This document shows positions 8,393 through 16,502 of a stretch of DNA of 64,000 bases, one piece after another. Under the pieces are notes generated by a model. It ran no database searches. It had not been told where the DNA came from and saw nothing but the letters and a program-made list of their open reading frames with translations. The position numbers and the translations under genes are program-made. Positions within the stretch are counted from its first letter, which is position 1, and the number at the start of each line of letters is the position of its first letter. This stretch comes from Pseudomonas chlororaphis. Lineage in GTDB: Bacteria > Pseudomonadota > Gammaproteobacteria > Pseudomonadales > Pseudomonadaceae. Location: positions 186,135-250,134 of the forward strand of contig NZ_JSFK01000003.1 of NCBI RefSeq assembly GCF_000783395.1. The letters run 5' to 3'.

Positions 8393-9142
8393 GTGCCGAC
8401 TCCGCCTCCAGTCTCCCCGTTGGCCGCGAACATGGGCGACAGTCCGGCGCCCTTGTACGCCCGCGTCAAACAGATGATCACCCAGCAGATCGACAGCGGA
8501 AACTGGCCGCCGCACTACCGCGTGCCGTCCGAAAGCGAGCTGGTCAATCAACTCGGTTTCAGCCGCATGACCATCAACCGTGCCCTGCGCGAGATGACCG
8601 CCGACGGTCTGTTGGTGCGCATGCAAGGCGTCGGCACGTTTGTCGCCGAACCGAAGAGCCAGTCCGCGCTGTTCGAAGTGCACAACATCGCCGACGAAAT
8701 TGCCTCCCGTGGCCATCGCCACACCTGCCAGGTCATCACTCTTGAAGAAGAGGCTGCCGGTTCCGAGCGCGCGCTGGCGCTGGACATGCGTGAAGGGCAG
8801 AAGGTGTTCCACTCGCTGATCGTGCATTACGAAAACGACATTCCGGTGCAAATCGAAGACCGTTTCGTCAACGCGCTGGTCGCCCCGGAATACCTCAAGC
8901 AGGACTTCACTCTGCAAACGCCTTACGCCTATTTGAACCAGGTCGCGCCGCTGACCGAAGGCGAGCACGTGGTTGAAGCGATCCTCGCCGAATCCTCCGA
9001 GTGCAAGTTGCTGCAGATTGAAAAGGGTGAGCCGTGCTTGTTGATTCGTCGCCGCACGTGGTCGGGACGTCAGCCGGTTACCGCTGCACGATTGATTCAC
9101 CCGGGTTCCCGTCATCGTCTGGAAGGGCGGTTCCATAAATAG
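8393..9142 (+). CDS. hutC: Histidine utilisation repressor, GntR/HutC family
   Basis: A 249-residue repressor that releases DNA when urocanate accumulates. The N-terminal winged helix covers about residues 20-88 (PLYARVKQMITQQIDSGNW, then SESELVNQLGFSRMTINRALREM as the helix-turn-helix). A UTRA effector domain covers about 105-245. The GTG start has an AGGGA sequence 6 bases upstream; an internal Met14 is an alternative start. hutD follows after 9 bases. HutC-like operators are seen just upstream of this gene and in front of hutU. Confidence 0.96.
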   Translation: MPTPPPVSPLAANMGDSPAPLYARVKQMITQQIDSGNWPPHYRVPSESELVNQLGFSRMTINRALREMTADGLLVRMQGVGTFVAEPKSQSALFEVHNIADEIASRGHRHTCQVITLEEEAAGSERALALDMREGQKVFHSLIVHYENDIPVQIEDRFVNALVAPEYLKQDFTLQTPYAYLNQVAPLTEGEHVVEAILAESSECKLLQIEKGEPCLLIRRRTWSGRQPVTAARLIHPGSRHRLEGRFHK

Positions 9143-9151
9143 AGAGCATAA

Positions 9152-9721
9152 ATGAAGGGTTTGAGGGTTTTACGCGCCGAAGGCTACCCGCGCATGCCGT
9201 GGAAAAACGGCGGCGGCAGCACTGAAGAAATCACCCGTGATGCCGGTGCCGGGCTGGACGGTTTTGGCTGGCGTCTGTCGATTGCCGACATCGCCGAATC
9301 CGGTGGTTTTTCAACATTCGCCGGTTATCAGCGGGTGATCACCGTGTTGCAGGGTGACGGCATGACCTTGTGCGTTGACGGCGACGATACGCGGCCGCTG
9401 TTACCGCTCGACCCGTTTGCCTTTAGCGGTGAAAGCCAGGTGTCGTGCACGCTGCTCGGCGGTGCGATTCGCGATTTCAACCTGATCTATACGCCGCAGC
9501 GTTACAGCGCGCGGTTGCAGTGGCTGGACGGTGAGCAGCGTTTCTTCAGCTCGGCGGGGACGGTGTTGGTGTTCAGTGTCAGTGAGTTGCTGGAAGTCCG
9601 GATCGGTGACAGTGTTTCGCAGTTGGGGCGACATGATTGCCTGCAACTGGACGGTAACAGCTGTCTGGCCGAAGTCTCCACCAATGCCGCTTGCTGCGTG
9701 ATCGAACTGACTGCGCGCTAG
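9152..9721 (+). CDS. hutD: HutD family cupin-like protein
   Basis: A 189-residue protein with the HutD hallmark PRMPWKNGGGSTEEI near the N-terminus (about residues 14-28). It has a bicupin-like beta structure and no visible catalytic metal set. HutD occurs with hutC in many pseudomonads. It has been proposed to act as a governor that limits hut expression, possibly by binding formylglutamate, but its mechanism is not settled. It is co-transcribed with hutC by spacing (9 bases). Confidence 0.93.
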   Translation: MKGLRVLRAEGYPRMPWKNGGGSTEEITRDAGAGLDGFGWRLSIADIAESGGFSTFAGYQRVITVLQGDGMTLCVDGDDTRPLLPLDPFAFSGESQVSCTLLGGAIRDFNLIYTPQRYSARLQWLDGEQRFFSSAGTVLVFSVSELLEVRIGDSVSQLGRHDCLQLDGNSCLAEVSTNAACCVIELTAR

Positions 9722-9735
9722 TTAATCCTCCCCAC

Positions 9736-9850
9736 TGATCGTTCCCACGCCCTGCGTGGGAATGCATCCCGTGACGCTCTGCGTCACCTCCATCGAAGCG
9801 GACGCGGAGCGTCCATGGCGGCGTTACCACGCAGAGCGTGGGAACGATCA
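9736..9850. repeat. Paired palindromic repeat, family B
   Basis: The same architecture as the copy at 6809-6917: outer arms TGATCGTTCCCACGC / GCGTGGGAACGATCA with inner GACGC-type palindromes. It lies just after hutD in the 481-base gap 9722-10202. The rest of that gap holds the hutU promoter and a leader of about 140 bases. Confidence 0.9.
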
Positions 9851-10036
9851 GGTTCTGTTTCCATCCACGCACCAACTTGTTACCGAACGCCCCAGCGTGG
9901 CGCAAAACTACGCTCATCTGACCAAACCCCGACCGCACAAAATCTCTCCGCGAAAAATTTTATCCGCGCCCGAACCCCTGATTCAGGCGCTTTCCAGCCC
10001 TGCCCGCGATTTTTCTTGAACGCCCCTCCAACAAGT

Positions 10037-10052
10037 TGGCCGCTTGATTGCA
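10037..10052 (+). promoter_or_regulatory. Sigma-54 promoter of hutU
   Basis: TGGCCGCTTGATTGCA matches the -24/-12 pattern TGGC-N7-TTGCA, with GG and GC exactly 10 bases apart. The predicted start is near 10063. Sigma-54 and CbrB/NtrC control of the hutU promoter has been reported in P. fluorescens. Its position directly upstream of the HutC operator supports the call. Confidence 0.8.
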
Positions 10053-10056
10053 TATT

Positions 10057-10070
10057 CTTGTATGTACAAG
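10057..10070. promoter_or_regulatory. HutC operator of the hutU operon
   Basis: CTTGTATGTACAAG consists of two 6-base half-sites, CTTGTA and TACAAG, with a 2-base spacer, and contains the TGTA-N2-TACA core. It starts 4 bases after the -12 element and covers the predicted transcription start, so bound HutC would block initiation. Confidence 0.85.
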
Positions 10071-10202
10071 TAAAGACGTATGCGTATGAGTCGCTCGAGA
10101 CTCTCCGCAGCGTCCACTGATTCGCTTGTCGCGCAGCGAAGCGCACAAGCTGCTTGCCCACTGCCAGGGTTGGTTTGAATTGATCGCTGAGGAGTCTTTT
10201 TC

Positions 10203-11888
10203 GTGACTGACAATAAGCCTACAAAGTTTCGCAACGTTGAGATCCGCGCTGCCCGCGGCAACAAGCTGACCGCCAAGAGCTGGCTGACCGAAGCGCCGCT
10301 GCGCATGCTGATGAACAACCTCGACCCGGAAGTCGCCGAGAACCCGAAAGAGCTGGTGGTTTACGGTGGTATCGGTCGCGCCGCGCGTAACTGGGAGTGC
10401 TACGACAAGATCGTCGAGAGCCTCACCAACCTGAATGACGACGAGACCCTGCTGGTGCAATCCGGCAAGCCGGTCGGCGTGTTCAAGACTCACAGCAATG
10501 CCCCGCGTGTACTCATCGCCAACTCCAACCTCGTACCGCACTGGGCGAGCTGGGAACACTTCAACGAACTCGACGCCAAAGGCCTGGCCATGTACGGCCA
10601 GATGACCGCTGGCAGCTGGATCTACATCGGCAGCCAGGGCATCGTTCAAGGCACTTACGAAACCTTCGTTGAGGCCGGTCGCCAGCACTACAACGACAAT
10701 CTAACCGGCAAATGGGTGTTGACCGCTGGCCTCGGTGGCATGGGCGGCGCACAGCCTCTGGCGGCAACCCTGGCCGGCGCTTGCTCGCTGAACATCGAAT
10801 GCCAACAAGTCAGCATCGATTTCCGCCTGAAAAGCCGTTACGTCGACGAGCAAGCGACAGATCTCGACGACGCCCTGGCGCGCATCGACAAATACACCAA
10901 AGAAGGCAAAGCGATCTCCATCGCGCTGCTGGGTAACGCCGCAGAAATCCTTCCGGAACTGGTTAAGCGCGGTGTGCGCCCGGACATGGTCACCGACCAG
11001 ACCAGCGCCCACGACCCGCTCAACGGTTACCTGCCTGCCGGCTGGACCTGGGACGAATACCGCGCCCGCGCCAAGACCGAACCTGCCGCTGTGATCAAAG
11101 CCGCCAAGCAGTCGATGGCCGTGCACGTAAAAGCCATGCTGGAATTCCAGAAGCAAGGCATTCCGACCTTCGACTACGGCAACAACATCCGTCAGATGGC
11201 GCAGGAAGAAGGCGTCGAAAACGCGTTCGACTTCCCGGGTTTCGTACCGGCTTACATCCGTCCGCTGTTCTGCCGTGGCATCGGTCCGTTCCGTTGGGCG
11301 GCGCTGTCCGGCGATCCGCAAGACATCTACAAAACCGACGCCAAGGTCAAAGAGCTGATCCCCGACGACGCGCACCTGCACAACTGGCTGGACATGGCCC
11401 GTGAGCGCATCAGCTTCCAGGGTCTGCCGGCACGTATCTGCTGGGTTGGTCTGGGCCTGCGCGCCAAGCTAGGTCTGGCGTTCAACGAGATGGTCCGCAG
11501 CGGTGAGCTGTCGGCGCCGATCGTGATCGGTCGCGACCACCTCGACTCCGGCTCGGTCGCCAGCCCCAATCGTGAAACCGAATCGATGCAGGACGGTTCC
11601 GACGCTGTGTCTGACTGGCCACTGCTCAACGCGCTGCTGAATACCGCGAGCGGCGCGACCTGGGTTTCCCTGCACCACGGCGGCGGCGTCGGCATGGGCT
11701 TCTCGCAGCACTCGGGCATGGTGATTGTCTGCGACGGTACGGACGAAGCGGCCGAGCGCATTGCCCGCGTGCTGCACAACGACCCGGCTACCGGCGTCAT
11801 GCGCCACGCCGATGCCGGTTACCAGATCGCCATCGACTGCGCCAAGGAACAGGGCCTGAACCTGCCGATGATTACGGGCGGCAAGTAA
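10203..11888 (+). CDS. hutU: Urocanate hydratase (urocanase)
   Basis: Converts urocanate to imidazolonepropionate using tightly bound NAD+. The protein has 561 residues, normal for bacterial urocanase. The NAD-binding region contains [14 protein letters not shown] at about residues 176-189. The C-terminal half has the family block [14 protein letters not shown], whose Cys corresponds to the conserved urocanase cysteine. GTG start with a GAGGAG ribosome site. It is the first gene of the operon driven by the sigma-54/HutC-controlled promoter, and its substrate urocanate is also the HutC inducer. Confidence 0.98.
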   Translation: MTDNKPTKFRNVEIRAARGNKLTAKSWLTEAPLRMLMNNLDPEVAENPKELVVYGGIGRAARNWECYDKIVESLTNLNDDETLLVQSGKPVGVFKTHSNAPRVLIANSNLVPHWASWEHFNELDAKGLAMYGQMTAGSWIYIGSQGIVQGTYETFVEAGRQHYNDNLTGKWVLTAGLGGMGGAQPLAATLAGACSLNIECQQVSIDFRLKSRYVDEQATDLDDALARIDKYTKEGKAISIALLGNAAEILPELVKRGVRPDMVTDQTSAHDPLNGYLPAGWTWDEYRARAKTEPAAVIKAAKQSMAVHVKAMLEFQKQGIPTFDYGNNIRQMAQEEGVENAFDFPGFVPAYIRPLFCRGIGPFRWAALSGDPQDIYKTDAKVKELIPDDAHLHNWLDMARERISFQGLPARICWVGLGLRAKLGLAFNEMVRSGELSAPIVIGRDHLDSGSVASPNRETESMQDGSDAVSDWPLLNALLNTASGATWVSLHHGGGVGMGFSQHSGMVIVCDGTDEAAERIARVLHNDPATGVMRHADAGYQIAIDCAKEQGLNLPMITGGK

Positions 11889-11898
11889 CACAAATCCC

Positions 11899-11988
11899 TG
11901 TGGGAGCTGGCTTGCCAGCGATAGCGGTGGCACTGCTGGCATTGATGTTGAAGGTGCCGACGTCATCGCTGGCAAGCCAGCTCCCACA
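11899..11988. repeat. Paired REP repeat, family A
   Basis: Facing copies at 11899-11922 and 11965-11988 are identical in their 24-base core to the pair at 1026-1115 but in the opposite orientation relative to each other (outward order). It sits inside the hut gene cluster, between hutU and the permease gene. Confidence 0.9.
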
Positions 11989-12040
11989 AGGTCCGAGTAA
12001 GCCCGAGAGAACAATTTAAACAATCCACAGAGGTTGAATC

Positions 12041-13513
12041 ATGGCTGTTAACACCGATCGTGCAGGCAACAAACCGTTGATCGAGAGGCGTTCGATCGAC
12101 TACATCCCGGAAGCGGAAAGACACGGTCGTCTGTTTAGCCAGTTCACCCTGTGGATGGGCGCCAACCTGCAAATCACCGCGATTGTCACCGGGGCCTTGG
12201 CCGTGGTGCTCGGTGGTGATGTGTTCTGGTCGTTGATCGGTCTGTTGATCGGTCAATTGCTGGGCGGCGGGGTGATGGCGCTGCATGCCGCGCAAGGCCC
12301 GAAGCTGGGCCTGCCGCAGATGATTTCCAGCCGCGTGCAGTTTGGCGTTTACGGCGCGGCGATCCCGATCGTGCTGGTGTGCCTGATGTACCTGGGTTTC
12401 ACCGCGACGGGCACCGTGCTTTCCGGCCAGGCGCTGGGGCAGTTGTTTAACGTCAGCGACAGTGTCGGCATCCTGATTTTTGCCAGCGTCATCGTGCTGG
12501 TGACGGTGCTCGGTTATCGGGTGATCCACTGGATCGGCCGTGTTGCCAGCGTCATTGGCGTGATCGCTTTCGTGTTCCTGTTCTGGCGTTTGATGAGCCA
12601 GACCGACGTCGGCGCACTTCTGCAGATCCGTCATTTCAGTTGGAGCAGCTTCCTCCTCGCGGTGTCGCTCGCGGCCTCCTGGCAGATCGCTTTCGGCCCG
12701 TACGTGGCTGACTATTCCCGTTACCTGCCGAGCAATACCTCGGCGGTCAAAACATTCTTCGCCGCCGGTGCCGGCTCTGTGGTTGGCGCACAAGTGGCGA
12801 TGATCCTCGGCGTGTTCGCCGCGGCTTCCTCCAACGGTCAGTTCGCCGGTCACGAAGTCGCCTACATCGTCGGCCTGGGCGGCACCGGTGCCACCGCTGC
12901 GCTGCTGTACTTCAGCATTGCGTTCGGCAAGGTGACCATCTCGACGCTGAACTCCTACGGCAGCTTCATGTGCATCGCGACCATCATCAGTGGTTTCAAA
13001 GGCCATCTGACGGTGACCCGGATGCAGCGTCTGGTGTTCGTGCTGGTGATCGTCGGCGCCGCTACTCTGATTGCGCTGCTCGGTCAGCACTCGTTCCTCG
13101 GTGCGTTCAAGTCTTTCATCCTGTTCCTGCTCGCCTTCTTCACCCCGTGGAGCGCGATCAACCTGGTGGATTACTACTGCATCACCCGTGAGCGTTATGA
13201 CGTGCCGGCACTGGCCAATCCGAACGGTCGTTACGGTCGCTGGAACCTGCTCGGCATCAGCGTCTATGTGTTCGGTGTGCTGGTGCAGCTGCCGTTCATC
13301 TCCACCAAGTTCTACACCGGCCCGCTGGTGGCTGCCCTCGGTGACGTGGATATTTCCTGGATCATCGGCCTCGTGCTGCCGGCCGTCGTCTACTACGTGT
13401 GCGCAAAAAAATGGCACAGCGCGGTACCCGATCAACTGATTCTGCCGGTCGAGCAGAACAGCGTTGTACAACCTAAAACAAGCGGGGCCGGTCGCGCTGC
13501 GGCGCAGGCCTGA
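12041..13513 (+). CDS. hutT: NCS1 family permease, probable urocanate transporter
   Basis: A 490-residue membrane protein of the nucleobase:cation symporter-1 (cytosine permease-like) family with about 12 hydrophobic helices. The family features near the sixth helix (AFGPYVADYSRYLP) and the loop between helices 8 and 9 are present. Its place directly after hutU, and reports that an NCS1 protein in the P. fluorescens hut locus carries urocanate, suggest urocanate as substrate. This comes from context; the sequence alone would also allow another nucleobase-like substrate. In SBW25 nomenclature it would be hutTu. Confidence 0.88.
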   Translation: MAVNTDRAGNKPLIERRSIDYIPEAERHGRLFSQFTLWMGANLQITAIVTGALAVVLGGDVFWSLIGLLIGQLLGGGVMALHAAQGPKLGLPQMISSRVQFGVYGAAIPIVLVCLMYLGFTATGTVLSGQALGQLFNVSDSVGILIFASVIVLVTVLGYRVIHWIGRVASVIGVIAFVFLFWRLMSQTDVGALLQIRHFSWSSFLLAVSLAASWQIAFGPYVADYSRYLPSNTSAVKTFFAAGAGSVVGAQVAMILGVFAAASSNGQFAGHEVAYIVGLGGTGATAALLYFSIAFGKVTISTLNSYGSFMCIATIISGFKGHLTVTRMQRLVFVLVIVGAATLIALLGQHSFLGAFKSFILFLLAFFTPWSAINLVDYYCITRERYDVPALANPNGRYGRWNLLGISVYVFGVLVQLPFISTKFYTGPLVAALGDVDISWIIGLVLPAVVYYVCAKKWHSAVPDQLILPVEQNSVVQPKTSGAGRAAAQA

Positions 13514-13583
13514 TTTGGACGTGGACAGGGCTGGATGCCTCTTGACTGCCGTAAGCCAATTCATGATTAGGAGCGTCACAACA

Positions 13584-14552
13584 ATGAAATCGAACAAGAC
13601 CCTGCTGACCACATTGCTGTCCATGGGCCTGCTGGCCAGTGCCGGTGCGACCCAAGCCGCCGGCTGGTGCGAATCGGGCAAACCGGTGAAGTTCGCCGGG
13701 CTGAACTGGGAAAGCGGCATGCTGCTGACCGACGTGCTGCAAGTGGTGCTGGAGAAAGGTTACGACTGCAAGACCGACAGCTTGCCGGGCAACTCCATCA
13801 CCATGGAAAACGCCCTGAGCAGTAACGATATTCAAGTGTTTGCCGAAGAGTGGGTCGGCCGCAGCGAGGTCTGGAACAAGGCCGAGAAGGCCGGCAAGGT
13901 TGTCGGCGTAGGTGCTCCGGTCGTCGGCGCGGTAGAAGGTTGGTACGTGCCGCGCTACGTGATCGAAGGCGACGCCAAGCGCAAGCTTGAGCCGAAGGCC
14001 CCGGACCTGAAAAACATCGCTGATCTGGGCAAATACGCCGCCGTGTTCAAGGACGCCGAAGAGCCTTCCAAGGGCCGTTTCTACAACTGCCCGGCCGGCT
14101 GGACCTGCGAACTCGACAACAGCGAAATGCTGAAAAGCTACGGCCTCGAAAGCAGTTACACCAACTTCCGCCCGGGCACCGGTCCTGCGCTGGATGCAGC
14201 AGTGCTGTCGAGCTACAAGCGTGGCGAGCCGATCCTGTTCTACTACTGGTCGCCAACCCCGCTGATGGGCCAGGTGGATCTGGTCAAACTCGAAGAAAAA
14301 CCGGGCGTAGACAAGACCGTGAGCATCAAGGTCGGCCTGTCGAAAACCTTCCACGACGAAGCCCCGGAACTGGTCGCCGTGCTGGAAAAGGTCAACCTGC
14401 CGATCGATCTGCTGAACCAAAACCTGGGCCGTATGGCCAAGGAGCGTATCGAGTCGCCGAAACTGGCGAAAATCTTCCTCAAGGAACATCCTGAGGTCTG
14501 GCATGCGTGGGTCAGTGCAGACGCAGCCAAGAAAATCGACGCGGCGCTGTAG
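13584..14552 (+). CDS. hutX: Histidine ABC transporter substrate-binding protein (ProX/OpuAC type)
   Basis: A periplasmic binding protein of 322 residues from the ATG at 13584, which has AGGAG 11 bases upstream; a longer frame upstream overlaps the permease gene and is unlikely. The signal peptide is MKSNKTLLTTLLSMGLLASAGATQAA. The mature part follows the OpuAC fold of glycine betaine binding proteins, with the NWESGMLLTDVLQVVLEKGYDC start and EEWVGRSEVW segment. It lies directly before hutW and hutV inside the hut cluster, so histidine is the inferred ligand. Confidence 0.92.
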   Translation: MKSNKTLLTTLLSMGLLASAGATQAAGWCESGKPVKFAGLNWESGMLLTDVLQVVLEKGYDCKTDSLPGNSITMENALSSNDIQVFAEEWVGRSEVWNKAEKAGKVVGVGAPVVGAVEGWYVPRYVIEGDAKRKLEPKAPDLKNIADLGKYAAVFKDAEEPSKGRFYNCPAGWTCELDNSEMLKSYGLESSYTNFRPGTGPALDAAVLSSYKRGEPILFYYWSPTPLMGQVDLVKLEEKPGVDKTVSIKVGLSKTFHDEAPELVAVLEKVNLPIDLLNQNLGRMAKERIESPKLAKIFLKEHPEVWHAWVSADAAKKIDAAL

Positions 14553-14635
14553 GTCGATACCTCCCGGTCAACCGTGAGGCTGGCCGGGAGATATGCCGTA
14601 AACGCTTGATTGAGATTTCTGATTGAGAGCCGCTT

Positions 14636-15487
14636 ATGTTTCCCGAAAGCTTTACCTTTTCCATCGCCGACTGGGTCAACGGTTGGGTCGATTCGCTGGT
14701 CACCAACTACGGTGATGTGTTCCGCCACATCTCCGACACCCTGCTCTGGGCCATCGTCAACCTCGAAGGCCTGCTGCGTGCGGCGCCGTGGTGGTTGATG
14801 CTGGCGATCGTTGGTGTGGTTGCCTGGCACGCCACGCGCAAAGTCGTGACCACGGCGGTCATCGTCGGTCTGTTGTTCCTGGTCGGCGCCGTTGGCTTGT
14901 GGGACAAGCTCATGCAGACCCTGGCGCTGATGATGGTCGCGACGATCATTTCGGTGCTGATCGGCATCCCGCTGGGGATTCTCTCGGCGCGCAGCAATCG
15001 CCTGCGTTCGGTGCTGATGCCGCTGCTCGACATCATGCAAACCATGCCAAGTTTCGTGTACCTGATTCCGGTGCTGATGCTGTTCGGCCTGGGCAAGGTG
15101 CCGGCGATTTTCGCTACGGTGATCTACGCCGCACCGCCGCTGATTCGCCTGACCGATCTGGGTATTCGCCAGGTCGACGGCGAAGTGATGGAAGCCATCA
15201 ACGCGTTCGGCGCCAACCGCTGGCAGCAACTGTTCGGCGTGCAACTGCCGCTGGCCCTGCCGAGCATCATGGCCGGGATCAACCAGACCACCATGATGGC
15301 TCTGTCGATGGTGGTGATCGCCTCGATGATCGGTGCCCGGGGGCTTGGTGAAGATGTGCTGGTGGGGATTCAGACCCTCAACGTCGGACGGGGCCTCGAG
15401 GCCGGTCTGGCGATCGTGATTCTCGCAGTGGTCATCGACCGCATTACTCAGGCGTACGGTCGGCCACGGCATGAGGTGAGCAAATGA
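14636..15487 (+). CDS. hutW: Histidine ABC transporter permease (ProW type)
   Basis: A 283-residue inner membrane permease of the glycine betaine/proline class with about six hydrophobic segments. The cytoplasmic coupling loop is EAINAFGANRWQQLFGVQLP, which contacts the ATPase HutV. The stop codon overlaps the hutV start by 4 bases, indicating translational coupling. A 83-base gap separates it from hutX. Confidence 0.93.
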   Translation: MFPESFTFSIADWVNGWVDSLVTNYGDVFRHISDTLLWAIVNLEGLLRAAPWWLMLAIVGVVAWHATRKVVTTAVIVGLLFLVGAVGLWDKLMQTLALMMVATIISVLIGIPLGILSARSNRLRSVLMPLLDIMQTMPSFVYLIPVLMLFGLGKVPAIFATVIYAAPPLIRLTDLGIRQVDGEVMEAINAFGANRWQQLFGVQLPLALPSIMAGINQTTMMALSMVVIASMIGARGLGEDVLVGIQTLNVGRGLEAGLAIVILAVVIDRITQAYGRPRHEVSK

Positions 15488-16314
15488 GCAACGCAACCGT
15501 GAGCAAGATCGAAGTCAAAAACGTCTTCAAGATTTTCGGCAACCGCGCCAAGGATGCGCTGGCGATGGTCGGCCAGGGCAAGACCAAGGATCAGGTGTTG
15601 AACGAAACCGGTTGCGTGGTCGGTGTAAACGATCTGTCGTTGAGCATCGGCACCGGCGAGATCTTCGTGATCATGGGCCTGTCGGGCTCGGGCAAATCGA
15701 CGCTGGTGCGTCACTTCAACCGTCTGATCGACCCGACCAGCGGCGCGATCCTCGTCGACGGCGTCGACATCCTGCAATACGACATGGACGCCCTGCGCGA
15801 ATTTCGCCGGCACAAGATCAGCATGGTGTTCCAGAGCTTCGGCCTGCTGCCGCACAAGACTGTGCTCGACAACGTCGCCTACGGCCTGAAAGTCCGTGGC
15901 GAGAGCAAGCAAATGTGCTCGGAACGCGCGCTGCACTGGATCAACACCGTCGGCCTCAAAGGCTACGAAAACAAATACCCGCACCAGCTCTCCGGCGGCA
16001 TGCGCCAGCGTGTCGGCCTGGCGCGCGCCTTGGCGGCGGACACCGACATCATCCTCATGGACGAAGCGTTCAGTGCGCTGGATCCGCTGATCCGCGCCGA
16101 GATGCAGGACCAGTTGCTGGAGCTGCAAAAGACCCTGCACAAGACCATCGTCTTCATCACCCATGACCTCGACGAGGCGGTGCGTATCGGCAACCGCATT
16201 GCGATTCTCAAGGATGGTCGCCTGATTCAGGTCGGTACGCCGCGCGAGATTCTGCATTCGCCGGCGGATGAGTATGTTGACCGGTTCGTGCAGCGGCGGG
16301 CGGCGGTGGTTTGA
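15484..16314 (+). CDS. hutV: Histidine ABC transporter ATP-binding protein (ProV type)
   Basis: A 276-residue ATPase that powers HutXW. Walker A is GLSGSGKST at about residues 65-73, the signature is LSGGMRQRVG, and Walker B DIILMDEAFSALDP is followed by the H-loop IVFITHDLDEAVR. The N-terminal extension of about 30 residues is typical of ProV-like ATPases, but the C-terminal CBS domains of E. coli ProV are missing, so osmotic gating of that kind is not expected. Confidence 0.95.
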   Translation: MSNATVSKIEVKNVFKIFGNRAKDALAMVGQGKTKDQVLNETGCVVGVNDLSLSIGTGEIFVIMGLSGSGKSTLVRHFNRLIDPTSGAILVDGVDILQYDMDALREFRRHKISMVFQSFGLLPHKTVLDNVAYGLKVRGESKQMCSERALHWINTVGLKGYENKYPHQLSGGMRQRVGLARALAADTDIILMDEAFSALDPLIRAEMQDQLLELQKTLHKTIVFITHDLDEAVRIGNRIAILKDGRLIQVGTPREILHSPADEYVDRFVQRRAAVV

Positions 16315-16344
16315 TCTGAATTATGCAGTGCACTGACTGGCCCT

Positions 16345-16460
16345 ATCGCTGGCAAGCCAGCTCCCACAGGGGTTGTGTGAACAATGAGGGCTCGCAGGCC
16401 CAGTTCCTACAGAGATTGTGTGAACACTGGAGATCCTGTGGGAGCTGGCTTGCCAGCGAT
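16345..16460. repeat. Paired REP repeat, family A, with a third degenerate unit
   Basis: Facing family A units at 16345-16369 and 16437-16460, with a partial unit around 16388-16412 between them. It occupies the hutV-hutH1 gap, the second family A pair inside the hut cluster. Confidence 0.88.
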
Positions 16461-16502
16461 GAGGCCGGTAAAGCTGCATCAATATTACGGTTGAGGTTTT
16501 AG

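Noticed and set aside
9722..10202. A gene in the hutD-hutU gap
   Set aside because: Open frames there only translate the family B repeat and promoter region, with no ribosome site or family match.
11963..13720. 585-codon open frame opposite the NCS1 permease gene
   Set aside because: His/Gln/Asp-rich translation typical of antisense shadows in GC-rich genomes; the plus-strand permease has clear membrane helices.
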